Below are positions 1-8,527 of a DNA stretch of 64,000 nucleotides, one piece after another. The stretch's first letter is position 1. Every line of letters starts with the position of its first letter. A program made the position numbers and the translations under genes. Location of the stretch: the NCBI RefSeq assembly GCF_042655305.1, contig NZ_JBHSLR010000009.1; one strand, written 5' to 3'. The stretch is from Arcanobacterium_A bovis (lineage in GTDB: Bacteria > Actinomycetota > Actinomycetes > Actinomycetales > Actinomycetaceae). The notes under the pieces are model-generated. The model searched no databases and was not told the origin of the DNA. It saw only the letters and a program-made list of their open reading frames with translations.

Positions 1-2
1 AT

Positions 3-1202
3 ATTGCTGGTGTTGCAATTGCGCTTGTACTGGGAGGTCCAGGTGCAGTTTTCTGGATGTGGGTTGTGGCGCTACTTGGCATGGCGACTGCTTTCGTCGA
101 GGCCACGATGGCGCAACTTTTCAAAGTACGCTGGCATGATGGAACCTTCCGTGGAGGACCGGCATTCTATATTCAGCGCGGCCTTGGATCTCGTAAATGG
201 GGCGTACTCTTCGCCGTCTTCCTCGTTTTTTCCTTCGGTATTTCTTATGAAATGGTGCAGGCTAATACAATTGCTGCAACCCTCAAAGATCATTACAGTG
301 TGAGCCCTTGGATCACCGCTATCGTATTGCTGGTGCTCACCGGAGCAGTGGTATTTGGCGGACTCAAGCGAGTGGCAAAAGTTACTGAGTGGATGGCACC
401 TATTATGGCAATTGTCTACATCGCTATCGCACTGGCAGTTATTGTGATGAACCTCGAGAATATTGTTCCGATTATGAAGTTGATCTTTGCCTCAGCTTTT
501 GGCCTCGAGCAAGGTTTGGCAGGAACTGCCGGCGGTGTGGTGGCAGCGATGCTCAATGGTACACGCCGCGGTCTGTTCTCGAATGAAGCAGGTGAAGGCT
601 CTGCTCCAAACGCTGCATCAACCGCGCAAGTGTCCCATCCGGTAAAACAGGGCTTCATCCAAGCAATGGGTGTTTTTGTTGACACGATTTTGGTGTGTTC
701 TGCCACGGCATTCATCATTCTCAACTCCCTGGGAACGGTGTACAAACCAGGTGAAGAAACCTCACTTGATGGAGCGTCGCTGACTATTGCGGCAGCCACG
801 TATGAGCTGGGCGAGTGGATCGTACCGATTATGGTGGTACTCATCCTCGTGTTCTGCTATTCCTCGATTATCGGTAACTTTGCCTATGCAGAAATCAATA
901 TTGATTTCATGACGAATGGCAAGGCTTGGGGATCGAAAGTGCTCGGCGGCGTCGTCGTACTTTCAGTGGCGATTGGTTCGCTTTCCTCGCTCAACGCTGT
1001 ATGGAACTTTGCCGATATCACAATGGCAGGAATGGCGGTCATCAACTTGGTGGCGATTGTGCTTCTTGGTAAATGGGTATTTGGAGCTTTGCGCGATTTC
1101 CAAGCCGACCCTGAGAAACCCTTTGTGGCGACGAACAATCCACATATGCCTGGCGAACTGCCGTCGGATATTTGGGTTGAGCGTGAGAATGCCCAAGCAT
1201 AG
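3..1202 (+). CDS. Alanine/glycine:cation symporter family protein (AGCS), 5' end outside window
   Basis: Integral membrane secondary transporter that imports alanine or glycine with Na+ or H+. The open frame runs from base 3 without a start; its first residues (IAGVAIALVLGGPGAVFWMW) are a conserved AGCS motif, so the N-terminus lies upstream of the window. Further family marks are FVEATMAQLFK, the GTRRGLFSNEAGEGSAPNAA block and repeated hydrophobic helices to near the C-terminus. About 400 residues are visible of a usual 450-500. It converges with the crcB pair 14 bp away, and its transcript probably ends at the hairpin inside crcB (1260-1324). Family is certain; substrate (Ala versus Gly) is inferred. 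Confidence 0.93.
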   Translation: MAGVAIALVLGGPGAVFWMWVVALLGMATAFVEATMAQLFKVRWHDGTFRGGPAFYIQRGLGSRKWGVLFAVFLVFSFGISYEMVQANTIAATLKDHYSVSPWITAIVLLVLTGAVVFGGLKRVAKVTEWMAPIMAIVYIAIALAVIVMNLENIVPIMKLIFASAFGLEQGLAGTAGGVVAAMLNGTRRGLFSNEAGEGSAPNAASTAQVSHPVKQGFIQAMGVFVDTILVCSATAFIILNSLGTVYKPGEETSLDGASLTIAAATYELGEWIVPIMVVLILVFCYSSIIGNFAYAEINIDFMTNGKAWGSKVLGGVVVLSVAIGSLSSLNAVWNFADITMAGMAVINLVAIVLLGKWVFGALRDFQADPEKPFVATNNPHMPGELPSDIWVERENAQA

Positions 1203-1216
1203 GAGAGTTCCGGTAG

Positions 1217-1582
1217 CTATTTTGCAAGCGTAAATCCGAGCAAAAGCGATACATAAGCGATAACCAGGCAAAGTAAAAGCATACTTGCTGCGTACAAATA
1301 TGCTTTCTTTGCCTGGTTATTTTTAAGCATTGTATAAGTTTCCAGCGACGCCGTGCTGAAGGTCGTGAAGCCGCCTGCGAACCCAGTGCCCAAGATAAGC
1401 AAGAGCGTAGCCGATATCGCCCCGCCTAGTTGCAAACCGGTACACAAACCGAGCAACGCTGAGCCGACGAAATTCACGGTGAAAGTTCCGGTGGGGAATA
1501 GTTTTTTGGGCAGTTTTGAATCGATGAAATAGCGCAGCGCAGCGCCAAAACCGCCGGCAATTGCCATGAGGACGAGCGTCAT
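1217..1582 (-). CDS. crcB: Fluoride exporter CrcB/Fluc, subunit 2
   Basis: 121-residue membrane protein of the Fluc/CrcB fluoride channel family, which forms dimeric channels that let toxic fluoride leave the cell. It shows the family glycine-rich turn (TVNFVGSALLG) and the GGFTTFSTASLE motif of the pore, with four hydrophobic helices. Its ATG overlaps the stop of the upstream crcB by 4 bp, so the two are translationally coupled. Paired small crcB genes usually encode the two halves of a heterodimer. The 3' third carries a long inverted repeat that looks like a terminator for the opposite strand. Confidence 0.93.
   Translation of the reverse strand: MTLVLMAIAGGFGAALRYFIDSKLPKKLFPTGTFTVNFVGSALLGLCTGLQLGGAISATLLLILGTGFAGGFTTFSTASLETYTMLKNNQAKKAYLYAASMLLLCLVIAYVSLLLGFTLAK
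1260..1324 (+). terminator. Strong intrinsic terminator inside crcB coding sequence
   Basis: ATAACCAGGCAAAG (1260-1273) pairs perfectly with CTTTGCCTGGTTAT (1307-1320). An inner AAAGCAT/ATGCTTT stem (1276-1282 with 1300-1306) extends it, and TTTTT follows on the + strand. It is placed to end the symporter transcript 58 bp after its stop, yet lies within the antisense crcB reading frame. Confidence 0.75.
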
Positions 1583-2037
1583 TGGGCACCGCCGTCTCCC
1601 GAAACGCGATGTTTCGTAACAGGTATTTCACGACGACGCCGGGCAGAACCTTTCGCTGTTGCGCGGGCTGCGATAACTCCAAGCCCTGCGCACACAATTC
1701 CTAGCCCTACCGACGTAATCGGGTATGTGAGAGCCAGCAAAGGGTGCTTGTTTGCCAGAAGGAGATTGGTGTCGACGATTAACGCGCTATACGTGGTAAA
1801 ACCACCGAGCACGCCGGTGCCGAGAAATAGTCGAATGTGCTGCTGGGTAGCGGGATTTATCGCGCTCACTGCGAGTCTTTGGCTGAGAAATCCGAGCGTG
1901 AAACAACCGCTGAGATTTATGAAAAATATTCCGAGCGGGAATGGGGTGGAGGTGGTGTGGAGCGCTAGATTGACGCCATAACGAGCAAGAACTCCGCACA
2001 CTCCACCGCAAAATACTTCGATGAGAGATAACAGCAC
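1579..2037 (-). CDS. crcB: Fluoride exporter CrcB/Fluc, subunit 1
   Basis: 152-residue partner of the downstream crcB. It carries FFINLSGCFTLGFLSQ and GVLGGFTTYSALIVD, both Fluc signatures, and four hydrophobic helices. The C-terminal ~25 residues are polar and basic (KGSARRRREIP), a cytosolic tail beyond the usual length. Start choice: a TAGAAT box (2044-2049) abuts the possible GTG at 2043, whereas GTG at 2037 lies 6 nt beyond it, the spacing seen at many leaderless genes here; 2043 remains an alternative. Divergent from nif3 with about 45 bp between. No fluoride riboswitch fits in this short gap. Confidence 0.9.
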   Translation of the reverse strand: MLLSLIEVFCGGVCGVLARYGVNLALHTTSTPFPLGIFFINLSGCFTLGFLSQRLAVSAINPATQQHIRLFLGTGVLGGFTTYSALIVDTNLLLANKHPLLALTYPITSVGLGIVCAGLGVIAARATAKGSARRRREIPVTKHRVSGDGGAQ

Positions 2038-2043
2038 ACTCAC

Positions 2044-2086
2044 ATTCTAGGACGGCGACTCGGCATCGGCTTGCTAGACTTGAGTT
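2044..2086. promoter_or_regulatory. Divergent compact promoter region crcB/nif3
   Basis: Only 43 bp or so separate the two start codons. On the minus strand TAGAAT (2044-2049) precedes GTG 2037 by 6 nt. On the plus strand TAGACT (2075-2080) precedes the nif3 ATG (2087) by 6 nt. Neither start has a Shine-Dalgarno sequence, so both transcripts are probably leaderless. Confidence 0.55.
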
Positions 2087-2887
2087 ATGTCTGTAACGGT
2101 TGAACATATTGTGCGTGCGATGAATAAGCACTATCCGGCATCATTTGCTGAGGACTGGGATCGAGTTGGCTTAGTAGTGGGGGATCTGGCGGCCCCTGTG
2201 AAACTCATTGGTTTTGCAGTAGACCCGTGTGAAGCAACGGTGAATGAAGCAATTGAGCGGGGAGCCGATATGCTGATCACTCATCATCCGCTATTTTTGC
2301 GAGGTACGTCGAGCGTGGCAACCGACAGTGCTAAAGGTTCTTGGGTGCACAAACTTATTAAGAACGACTGCGCATTGTTCGCAGCTCATACTAATGCTGA
2401 TGCCGCAGCAGATGGATCGGCCGTAGCACTTGCTGATTTGCTAGGGGTAGAAGATCAGCGGCCGCTCCAACCGCATAGCGACTTTCCGCAAATCGGAATT
2501 GGTAGGGTGGGAACTTTGCCAATGACGATGAGTGTGCTCGAATTGGCCGAGCGTGTGAAGGCAAAAATTCCCGATGTTCCTGCCGGTATCACGATTGGCG
2601 GAGATCCTGCGCGGATTGTCAAGACGGTAGCTGTTTCGCCCGGATCGGGAGATTCGTTCCTTAAACGTGTTGGGGAAGTTGGTGCAGATGTATATATCAC
2701 TGCTGACCTGCGCCATCATCCGGCCACCGATCATTTGTGGTCTGGGGGATGTGCGCTGATTGGAACCACCCACTTTGCCTCGGAGTGGCCAGTTTTGCCA
2801 AATTTGCAACGCAGGATTGAGCAAGAGTGTGATGTGCAAACATACGTCTCAACGATAATTACCGATCCATGGGAGATTCGGCTTTGA
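2087..2887 (+). CDS. Nif3-like dinuclear metal centre protein (NIF3/YbgI family)
   Basis: 266-residue NIF3-family protein, often annotated GTP cyclohydrolase 1 type 2-like, which forms toroidal hexamers with two metal ions per subunit. The metal-binding signatures are visible: ITHHPLFLRG near residue 65, AAHTNAD near 105, and the C-terminal ITADLRHHPATDH plus GTTHFASE. The biochemical role of the family is unsettled. In many actinobacteria nif3 is followed directly by the CT398-type coiled-coil gene and then rnpB; here that partner (12781) lies about 10 kb away, beyond a catabolic cluster. The start has a -10 box but no ribosome-binding site, so it is probably leaderless. Confidence 0.92.
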   Translation: MSVTVEHIVRAMNKHYPASFAEDWDRVGLVVGDLAAPVKLIGFAVDPCEATVNEAIERGADMLITHHPLFLRGTSSVATDSAKGSWVHKLIKNDCALFAAHTNADAAADGSAVALADLLGVEDQRPLQPHSDFPQIGIGRVGTLPMTMSVLELAERVKAKIPDVPAGITIGGDPARIVKTVAVSPGSGDSFLKRVGEVGADVYITADLRHHPATDHLWSGGCALIGTTHFASEWPVLPNLQRRIEQECDVQTYVSTIITDPWEIRL

Positions 2888-2935
2888 GTTGTTAATGAAT
2901 CAGACTTAATTTCTGTTTCAGAATAATAAATACCA

Positions 2936-2981
2936 AATTAGCACCGGGTGTTAAGTAGTCACTTAACACCCGGTGCTAATT
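2936..2981 (+). terminator. Perfect 21-bp hairpin after nif3
   Basis: The left arm 2936-2956 and right arm 2961-2981 (centre GGGTGTTAAGT-AGTC-ACTTAACACCC) are perfectly complementary over 21 bp with a 4-nt loop. It is 48 bp after the nif3 stop. There is no T-run downstream, so it is either an actinobacterial-style terminator or a long protein-binding palindrome. Confidence 0.65.
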
Positions 2982-3159
2982 CGTATCCGCAGCTAGTGGC
3001 TTTATTTCGAGAAATTAGGTTCGCCTATCACTAAAGTCGAGCGTGAATAGTTGAGAACTTAACATTGCTTAACTCACATCTGGGTTGAGAGTCTAATCAC
3101 AAGTCGAAGCGGGCACATGAATATGTGAGTGCTCTCGGTACACAAGGGAGTGAATCGTT
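2982..3159 (+). promoter_or_regulatory. Promoter/operator region of the catabolic cluster
   Basis: Non-coding leader of the LacI-type regulator gene. Two weak inverted repeats are candidate operators: ATTTC-GA-GAAAT (3004-3015) and AGTTGAG...CTTAACT (3049-3055 with 3068-3074, one G-T pair). Neither closely matches a known LacI-family consensus. AAGGGA near 3143-3149 is the ribosome-binding site for the TTG start at 3160. Confidence 0.3.
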
Positions 3160-4200
3160 TTGGATCGCGATAATCGGATTTCTAAACCTTCGCAAGAAGG
3201 AAATGCTGCAGACATTGCTCGGACGCTGGGCGTCTCTCGAGCGGCAGTTTCCTATGCCCTCAACGGCAAACCGGGCGTATCAGCTCGCACGCGCCAAATG
3301 ATCTTGTCCTTAGCTGAAAAGAAGGGCATGGAAATTCCACAAAAAGCCCTGAACTGGAAAACTACCAAACCGCTCGTCGGCCTGATCTTGGCAGACCTCA
3401 GCAATCCTTTCTATCAAGAACTCGGTGTGGCGGTATCAAATCGTGCACGTTGGCACGGTTACGATGCCTACCTTTCGCACACCGGCGATGATCCACTTGA
3501 ATTGCTCACCACAGTTCGAGCAATGGCGAGTCACCACGTGGACGGAATCATCTTGACCGCCACCCAAGATGGTGACGCTGCCGTCGTCCAAGAACTGCGT
3601 AAATGGAATATTCCTTATGTGCAAGTTTCGCGCAAAATCCCCACTGTGCAAGGAGCATTTGTGGGAATCGACAACAAGGCTGCTTCGAAAGATATTGCTT
3701 TGCACATGGCCTCGCACGGCTATGAAAAAATCGCCCTTGTGGTTGGGCCGCGTCGTTCCTCGGCGTCAAACGACCGCTATGCCGGCTACCTCGATGGTTT
3801 GGTGGAAAGCGGAATATTTGTGCCCCAACAGTGGATCGTGCGCACGTCGCTGGGTATCGACGGAGGCCTGAAAGCCGCGCAATATCTACGCAGCCTCGAC
3901 CGCGGGCTGCCTGAAGCAATTATTTGCGGTTCGGACGCGATTGCTTTGGGAATCATTCAAGACTTCACTGCGCAAGGTATCAACATTCCTGCCGATGTGG
4001 CTATCTGTGGTTTTGACGGGGTAATGAGCCAAAGATCAGCTGATTTTTCTCTCACCACAGTCGTGCAGCCGGTTGATGATATGGCCGAAAACGCTGTTAT
4101 GTACCTTGACGACCTCATTAGGAACAAGGCAATTACTCCACATGAAGTGATCTGCCAATACTCACTACGCATCGGCAATTCGTGCCGGTGCCAACTATGA
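3160..4200 (+). CDS. LacI-family transcriptional regulator
   Basis: 346-residue repressor-type regulator. An N-terminal helix-turn-helix spans about residues 17-36 (ADIARTLGVSRAAVSYALNG), followed by the hinge and a periplasmic-binding-protein-like effector domain (LVGLILADLSNPFYQELG; GYEKIALVVGP; CGSDAIALG; ADVAICGFDG). It starts with TTG at 3160, preceded by AAGGGAG. As first gene of an eight-gene same-strand cluster, it most likely senses the substrate or an intermediate and controls the downstream genes and itself. The effector cannot be read from sequence. Confidence 0.93.
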   Translation: MDRDNRISKPSQEGNAADIARTLGVSRAAVSYALNGKPGVSARTRQMILSLAEKKGMEIPQKALNWKTTKPLVGLILADLSNPFYQELGVAVSNRARWHGYDAYLSHTGDDPLELLTTVRAMASHHVDGIILTATQDGDAAVVQELRKWNIPYVQVSRKIPTVQGAFVGIDNKAASKDIALHMASHGYEKIALVVGPRRSSASNDRYAGYLDGLVESGIFVPQQWIVRTSLGIDGGLKAAQYLRSLDRGLPEAIICGSDAIALGIIQDFTAQGINIPADVAICGFDGVMSQRSADFSLTTVVQPVDDMAENAVMYLDDLIRNKAITPHEVICQYSLRIGNSCRCQL

Positions 4201-4214
4201 AAGGAGCACGTCTC

Positions 4215-4976
4215 ATGACATGCACCCCACTGGAGAATAAAGTCGCAATTGTTACCGGCGCTTCCCAAGGCATCGGACGCGGAATCGCGCTCAAACTGGC
4301 ACAGCGTGGTGCCACCGTCGTCGTCATTGACATCAACGGCGACGCGGCTCGCGCTACTGCAGAACTCTGTGGCGGAAAATCTGTTGGTATCGCCTTGGAC
4401 GTGTCCAATCGTGAAGCTGTCGATGCCACAGTTGATCAGGTTATCGCCGATTTTGGCAAGGTAGATATCCTCGTCAATAACGCTGGCATCAACCGCGACG
4501 GAATGCTGCACAAAATGACCGACGAGATGTGGGACTCGGTGATCGCCGTCGATCTTTCGGCAGTGTTCTACTTCTGCCGCAAGGTAGGAACTCATATGCG
4601 CGAAAACGGGTACGGACGTATTTGCAACGTGGCATCTGCCTCGTGGATGGGCAATATCGGCCAGACAAATTACGCGGCCGCAAAGGGTGGCGTTGTATCG
4701 CTGACCCGTTCCATTTCAAAAGAACTCGCATTCAAGGGCATCACGGCCAATGCCATCTGCCCTGGTTTCATTGAGACCTCGATGACGACGGCGCTGCGTG
4801 ACGTTCCTTCGCGCGTAGGATTCGACAACCTCTATGACGAGCAGGTTGCGAAAGTGCCGCTCAAGCGCGCTGGTCAGCCTGAGGATGTGGCTAACTTGGT
4901 GGCGTTCTTGGTGTCTGATGACGCTTCCTACCTGACCGGCGAGGTCATCAACATTGGCGGAGGCTACAAGCTATGA
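4215..4976 (+). CDS. Short-chain dehydrogenase/reductase (FabG-like)
   Basis: 253-residue NAD(P)-dependent SDR of the classical FabG-like type. Cofactor motif TGASQGIG at 14-21, NNAG at 88-91, catalytic Ser141, Tyr153 and Lys157 (YAAAK), then the PG motif (CPGFIETSM). An upstream in-frame start (4182) would overlap the regulator gene; ATG 4215 has AAGGAG at 4200-4205 and is preferred. The stop overlaps the CoA-transferase start (ATGA). Fatty-acid FabG is possible, but the setting in a catabolic operon suggests oxidation of a 3-hydroxy acid to a 3-oxo acid; in my model this is 2-deoxy-aldonate 3-dehydrogenase. Confidence 0.92.
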   Translation: MTCTPLENKVAIVTGASQGIGRGIALKLAQRGATVVVIDINGDAARATAELCGGKSVGIALDVSNREAVDATVDQVIADFGKVDILVNNAGINRDGMLHKMTDEMWDSVIAVDLSAVFYFCRKVGTHMRENGYGRICNVASASWMGNIGQTNYAAAKGGVVSLTRSISKELAFKGITANAICPGFIETSMTTALRDVPSRVGFDNLYDEQVAKVPLKRAGQPEDVANLVAFLVSDDASYLTGEVINIGGGYKL

Positions 4977-6433
4977 GTTTCAAGCAAGTCCAGCCACATG
5001 AAGTGGCGGCGCTGATTCCAAATGGCGCCACCGTCGTCGGCAATGGCTTTACGATGATGGGCGTAGCCGACGAAATCTACCTCGAGATTGAAAAATCCTT
5101 TCTCAGCAAAGGCGTGCCAAACGGACTGACGTTCGTGCACGCCGCGGGGCAGTCGAACCGCATTGATGGCTTGGCTCGGCTCGCGCATCCGGGTCTGCTC
5201 AAACGAGTGGTTGGCCCACACTGGGGATTGAATCCACCAATGGCGAATGTGCTCGGAGCCGACGAGGTTGAGGCAATTTGCCTGCCACAAGGGCAGATTT
5301 CGACCCTCTACCGCACAATCGCAGCTCACCGGCCAGGTCAGCTTTCCACTGTGGGCTTGGGAACCTTCGTTGATCCACGCCATGATGGTGGACGTATTAA
5401 TGATTCTGCTAAGGCAGCCACTGCGTCTGACGAGTACGTCTCGTTGATGGAACTTGACGGGAAAGAGTACTTGTTCTACAAGTCATTCCCGCTGGATGTG
5501 GCTATTATTCGTGGCTCGCGAATTGACCCCGATGGGAATATGTCACAAGAAGACGACGTGACGATCCTCGACAACCTGGCGATTGCGCAGGCTGTGCACA
5601 ATAACGGCGGAATTGTGATCGCGCAGGTCAAAGAGATCGTAGAACGTGGAGATATTCCAGCGCGTGAAGTTGAAGTTCCAGGCGTGCTCGTGGATTACGT
5701 GATGGTGACTTCCGATCCGGCTAAATACCACCGGCAGACGAATGCTTCCATCGAAGTGAACTGGGATCTTATCACCGGATATGCCTCTCCTGAAGAACTT
5801 GGGCAGGCGTTGCTCTCTCACGAACTAGAGCCAACTCGCGTGGCGATCGGTGAAAGAGGAGCCAAGCTGGTGCGCGATGGCGACATTATCAACCTCGGTA
5901 CTGGTCTGCCTGGTGATTCAATTGGTCGGGCTCTGGCAGTAAGCGGGCAAATCGCCAATATTACCCTCACTGTGGAATCGGGAACCTATGGCGGCGTGCC
6001 ACTTGGAGTAGTTGATTTTGGGTGTGCTTTGCACCCAGCAGCAATTATCGGACATCCGCAGCAATTTGACTTCTACAACGGTGGGGGCGTGGACATCACG
6101 TTCATGGGTGTGGGACAAGTTGATGGCGAGGGCAATATCAACGTCTCTGCTTTTGCTGGTAAAGCGATCGGTTGCGGTGGCTTTATGGACATCGTTGATG
6201 GGGCCAAGCGTATCTGCTTCTTGATGGTGGCTGATTCTAAGCATCCCAAGTGGGTACCTGCGGTTGACCAGCTCACCTTCTACGGGAAAGCTGCCCTCGA
6301 CAAGGGCCAGGAAGTGTATCTGGCAACCGAGCACTATTTGGTGCAACTCACCGACGAAGGCTGGGTTGTGCTGGAAGTAGACGACAACGATGCCGCGCGA
6401 GCTACGGCGTCTCAAGTAATTACGAAGAAGTAA
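4973..6433 (+). CDS. Acyl-CoA:carboxylate CoA-transferase (fused alpha-beta, propionate/3-oxoacid CoA-transferase type)
   Basis: 486-residue family I CoA-transferase with both halves fused in one chain, as in propionate CoA-transferase and YdiF. The N-terminal half has the glycine-rich VGNGFTMMG segment; the C-terminal half has LGTGLPGDS and the catalytic glutamate in VESGTYGG (Glu335), which forms the glutamyl-CoA thioester. It is somewhat shorter than the usual 510-530 residues. It moves CoA from a donor such as acetyl-CoA to a carboxylate. Being translationally coupled to the dehydrogenase and just ahead of the thiolase, it probably activates a 3-oxo acid made by the former for cleavage by the latter. 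Confidence 0.92.
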   Translation: MSFKQVQPHEVAALIPNGATVVGNGFTMMGVADEIYLEIEKSFLSKGVPNGLTFVHAAGQSNRIDGLARLAHPGLLKRVVGPHWGLNPPMANVLGADEVEAICLPQGQISTLYRTIAAHRPGQLSTVGLGTFVDPRHDGGRINDSAKAATASDEYVSLMELDGKEYLFYKSFPLDVAIIRGSRIDPDGNMSQEDDVTILDNLAIAQAVHNNGGIVIAQVKEIVERGDIPAREVEVPGVLVDYVMVTSDPAKYHRQTNASIEVNWDLITGYASPEELGQALLSHELEPTRVAIGERGAKLVRDGDIINLGTGLPGDSIGRALAVSGQIANITLTVESGTYGGVPLGVVDFGCALHPAAIIGHPQQFDFYNGGGVDITFMGVGQVDGEGNINVSAFAGKAIGCGGFMDIVDGAKRICFLMVADSKHPKWVPAVDQLTFYGKAALDKGQEVYLATEHYLVQLTDEGWVVLEVDDNDAARATASQVITKK

Positions 6434-6449
6434 AAGAAAGAGGAGAACA

Positions 6450-7625
6450 ATGGAAAAGATCGTAGTAGTTGAAGGCGCTCGTACGGCTATTGGCGGATAT
6501 GCAGGATCGCTATCAAATACGCCTAACCATGTGCTCGGTGCAATGGCAATGACAGCTGCCATTGAGCGAGCTGGAGTTTCGGCTGAGGCTATCGACGAAG
6601 TCGTGGTCGGTTGTGTTGGGCAGGTTGGCCCTGATGCGTTCCTAGCCCGCCGTATCGCATTGGCAGCGGGCGTACGTGAAGACTCCAATGCTTTTACCGT
6701 CAACCGCCTATGTGGATCGGGATTGCAAGCAGTGCAATCGGCAGCCTTTGAACTGCGCGCGGGCGATGCCAAATTCGCAGTAGCAGGTGGCTCGGAGAAT
6801 ATGTCGCGTCAGCCTTTCATGGACTTCGATGCGCGCAACGGTTGGAAGATGGGCAATCACACTTTGGTTGATGGCACGCTTTCGCTGGTTACAGATCCGT
6901 TCGGAAACTACCCGATGGGTGTAACTGCAGAAAATGTTGCCGAGAAATACGCCATCTCTCGCGAAGATCAAGACGAATTTGCGGCACTCTCGCAAGAACG
7001 TGCAGCAGCAGCTCAAGAAGCTGGACTTTTTGCACCGGAGATCGTTGGAGTGACGGTCAAGGAGAAGAAGACTGAGCGCGTATTCGACGCTGATGAGCAC
7101 TTGCGTCCAGGTACCACAGTCGAAAAGCTGGCAAAGTTGCGTCCGGCTTTCCGCGACGGCGGTTCAGTGACGGCAGGAAACTCCTCGGGAATCAACGACG
7201 CCGCAGCGATGCTGGTGCTTACCACTGAATCAGTTGCAAAAGCTGAGGGCTTGAAGCCGATTGGTGAATTTGTGAGCTTTGCAAAAGCTGGCGTGGCACC
7301 AGAGGTTATGGGCTTCGCTCCAGCGCTCGCGATTCCACGTGCATTGGAAAAGGCTGGTTTGACGCTTGCAGACATCGACTGGATCGAACTTAATGAAGCA
7401 TTTGCAGCTCAAGCACTGTCGGTGATCCGCGATCAGAATCTCGATATGGACAAGACGAATCCGCTCGGTGGTGCCATTGCGTTGGGCCATCCGGTTGGTG
7501 CAACTGGCGCAATTCTTTCTCTGCGCACCCTATACAACCTGCGCCGAACAGGTAAAGAATTCGGTTTGGTATCCATGTGCATCGGCGGCGGCCAAGGCGT
7601 TGCTGCTGTGTACAAGGCATTGTGA
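6450..7625 (+). CDS. Thiolase (acetyl-CoA C-acyltransferase)
   Basis: 391-residue degradative/biosynthetic thiolase, full length. The nucleophilic Cys88 is in NRLCGSGLQA, His347 in GHPVGATGA, and the second catalytic cysteine, Cys377, in CIGGGQG. It is preceded by AGAGGAG. It cleaves a 3-oxoacyl-CoA with CoA to give acetyl-CoA and a shortened acyl-CoA, or runs the reverse. The neighbouring CoA-transferase would supply the substrate. Annotation as acetoacetyl-CoA thiolase is the default; the operon suggests a hydroxylated 3-oxoacyl-CoA instead. Confidence 0.94.
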   Translation: MEKIVVVEGARTAIGGYAGSLSNTPNHVLGAMAMTAAIERAGVSAEAIDEVVVGCVGQVGPDAFLARRIALAAGVREDSNAFTVNRLCGSGLQAVQSAAFELRAGDAKFAVAGGSENMSRQPFMDFDARNGWKMGNHTLVDGTLSLVTDPFGNYPMGVTAENVAEKYAISREDQDEFAALSQERAAAAQEAGLFAPEIVGVTVKEKKTERVFDADEHLRPGTTVEKLAKLRPAFRDGGSVTAGNSSGINDAAAMLVLTTESVAKAEGLKPIGEFVSFAKAGVAPEVMGFAPALAIPRALEKAGLTLADIDWIELNEAFAAQALSVIRDQNLDMDKTNPLGGAIALGHPVGATGAILSLRTLYNLRRTGKEFGLVSMCIGGGQGVAAVYKAL

Positions 7626-7640
7626 GTGAGGAGGCTGACA

Positions 7641-8525
7641 ATGAAAATTAGTAAGATCATTGACCTGAAACCCAATTTGGGTGAAGGGCCAATATGGGAT
7701 AGTGAATCAAACACGTTGTGGTGGATTGACTCTCAGGATGGACGCGTTTTCAATCATGAGCAGGACGGCTCAAACCTCAAGGTATGGGACGTGCGCGAAA
7801 AGATTGGTTCGATGGCGCTCTATGCTGATGGAAAATCTGCACTAGTTGCACTGCAAACTGGTTTGTACAAGTACAATCTTGAAACTGATCAGGCAACGTT
7901 GCTGGTAGATCCAGAGCCCGAGTTTGAACATAATCGCCTCAACGACGGCAAAGTTGATCAGCGTGGACGCTTCGTATTCGGTTCGATGGACACCCTCGAA
8001 GAAACCCCATCCGGCAGACTCTATTCCTATGAAGAAGGTAAAGGTCTGACCGTACTTGACGAGGGCATCATTTGTTCGAATGGTCCATGCTGGAGCCCCG
8101 ATGGTTCCATCTTCTACTTTGCAGATACGTGGACTGGTGATATTTGGGCATACGACTATGACCTCGAAACTGGCCAAGTATCGAACCGTCGTGTTTTCGC
8201 TACGGTGGACCAGTCCGACGGCGGCGCTTGCGATGGCATGACCGTCGATGCCGATGGTTTCGTCTGGCAGGCACACGTTTACGGTGGCAAGATCAACCGT
8301 TACGATCCCGATGGCAAGCTCGAGCGTCAGATTGAGATGCCAGTTCTTAAGGTCACCTGCCCAGTATTTGGTGGACCTGATTACGACCGTATGTTTGTAA
8401 CCTCAATGGCCCGTCCGCCGTTGCCACGATTCCCCGAAGACGGGCACGAGCGTGGCGCACTCTTCGTCATTGATGACTTGGGTGTTCAGGGTTTCGAAAC
8501 TCCACGTTTTGGTAAGGAGATTTAA
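7641..8525 (+). CDS. SMP-30/gluconolactonase/LRE family lactonase
   Basis: 294-residue six-bladed beta-propeller hydrolase of the SMP-30 family, which opens sugar-acid lactones using one divalent metal. Metal and active-site marks are LGEGPIWD (Glu15), FEHNRLNDGKVD, GIICSNGPCWSPDG and SDGGACDGMTVDADG. ATG 7641 is preferred because GAGGAGG stands just upstream, while an in-frame GTG at 7626 has none. The presence of an aldonolactonase beside CoA-dependent beta-oxidation-like enzymes is the clue that the pathway substrate is a sugar acid or its lactone rather than a plain fatty acid. Confidence 0.92.
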   Translation: MKISKIIDLKPNLGEGPIWDSESNTLWWIDSQDGRVFNHEQDGSNLKVWDVREKIGSMALYADGKSALVALQTGLYKYNLETDQATLLVDPEPEFEHNRLNDGKVDQRGRFVFGSMDTLEETPSGRLYSYEEGKGLTVLDEGIICSNGPCWSPDGSIFYFADTWTGDIWAYDYDLETGQVSNRRVFATVDQSDGGACDGMTVDADGFVWQAHVYGGKINRYDPDGKLERQIEMPVLKVTCPVFGGPDYDRMFVTSMARPPLPRFPEDGHERGALFVIDDLGVQGFETPRFGKEI

Positions 8526-8527
8526 TA

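Noticed and set aside
2038..2086. Fluoride riboswitch upstream of crcB
   Set aside because: The gap to the divergent gene is only about 45 bp and the -10 box lies next to the start, leaving no room for the aptamer.
5918..6772. 284-codon antisense frame over the CoA-transferase and thiolase genes
   Set aside because: Shadow of two genes with intact catalytic motifs; low-complexity Ala/Thr/Ser product.
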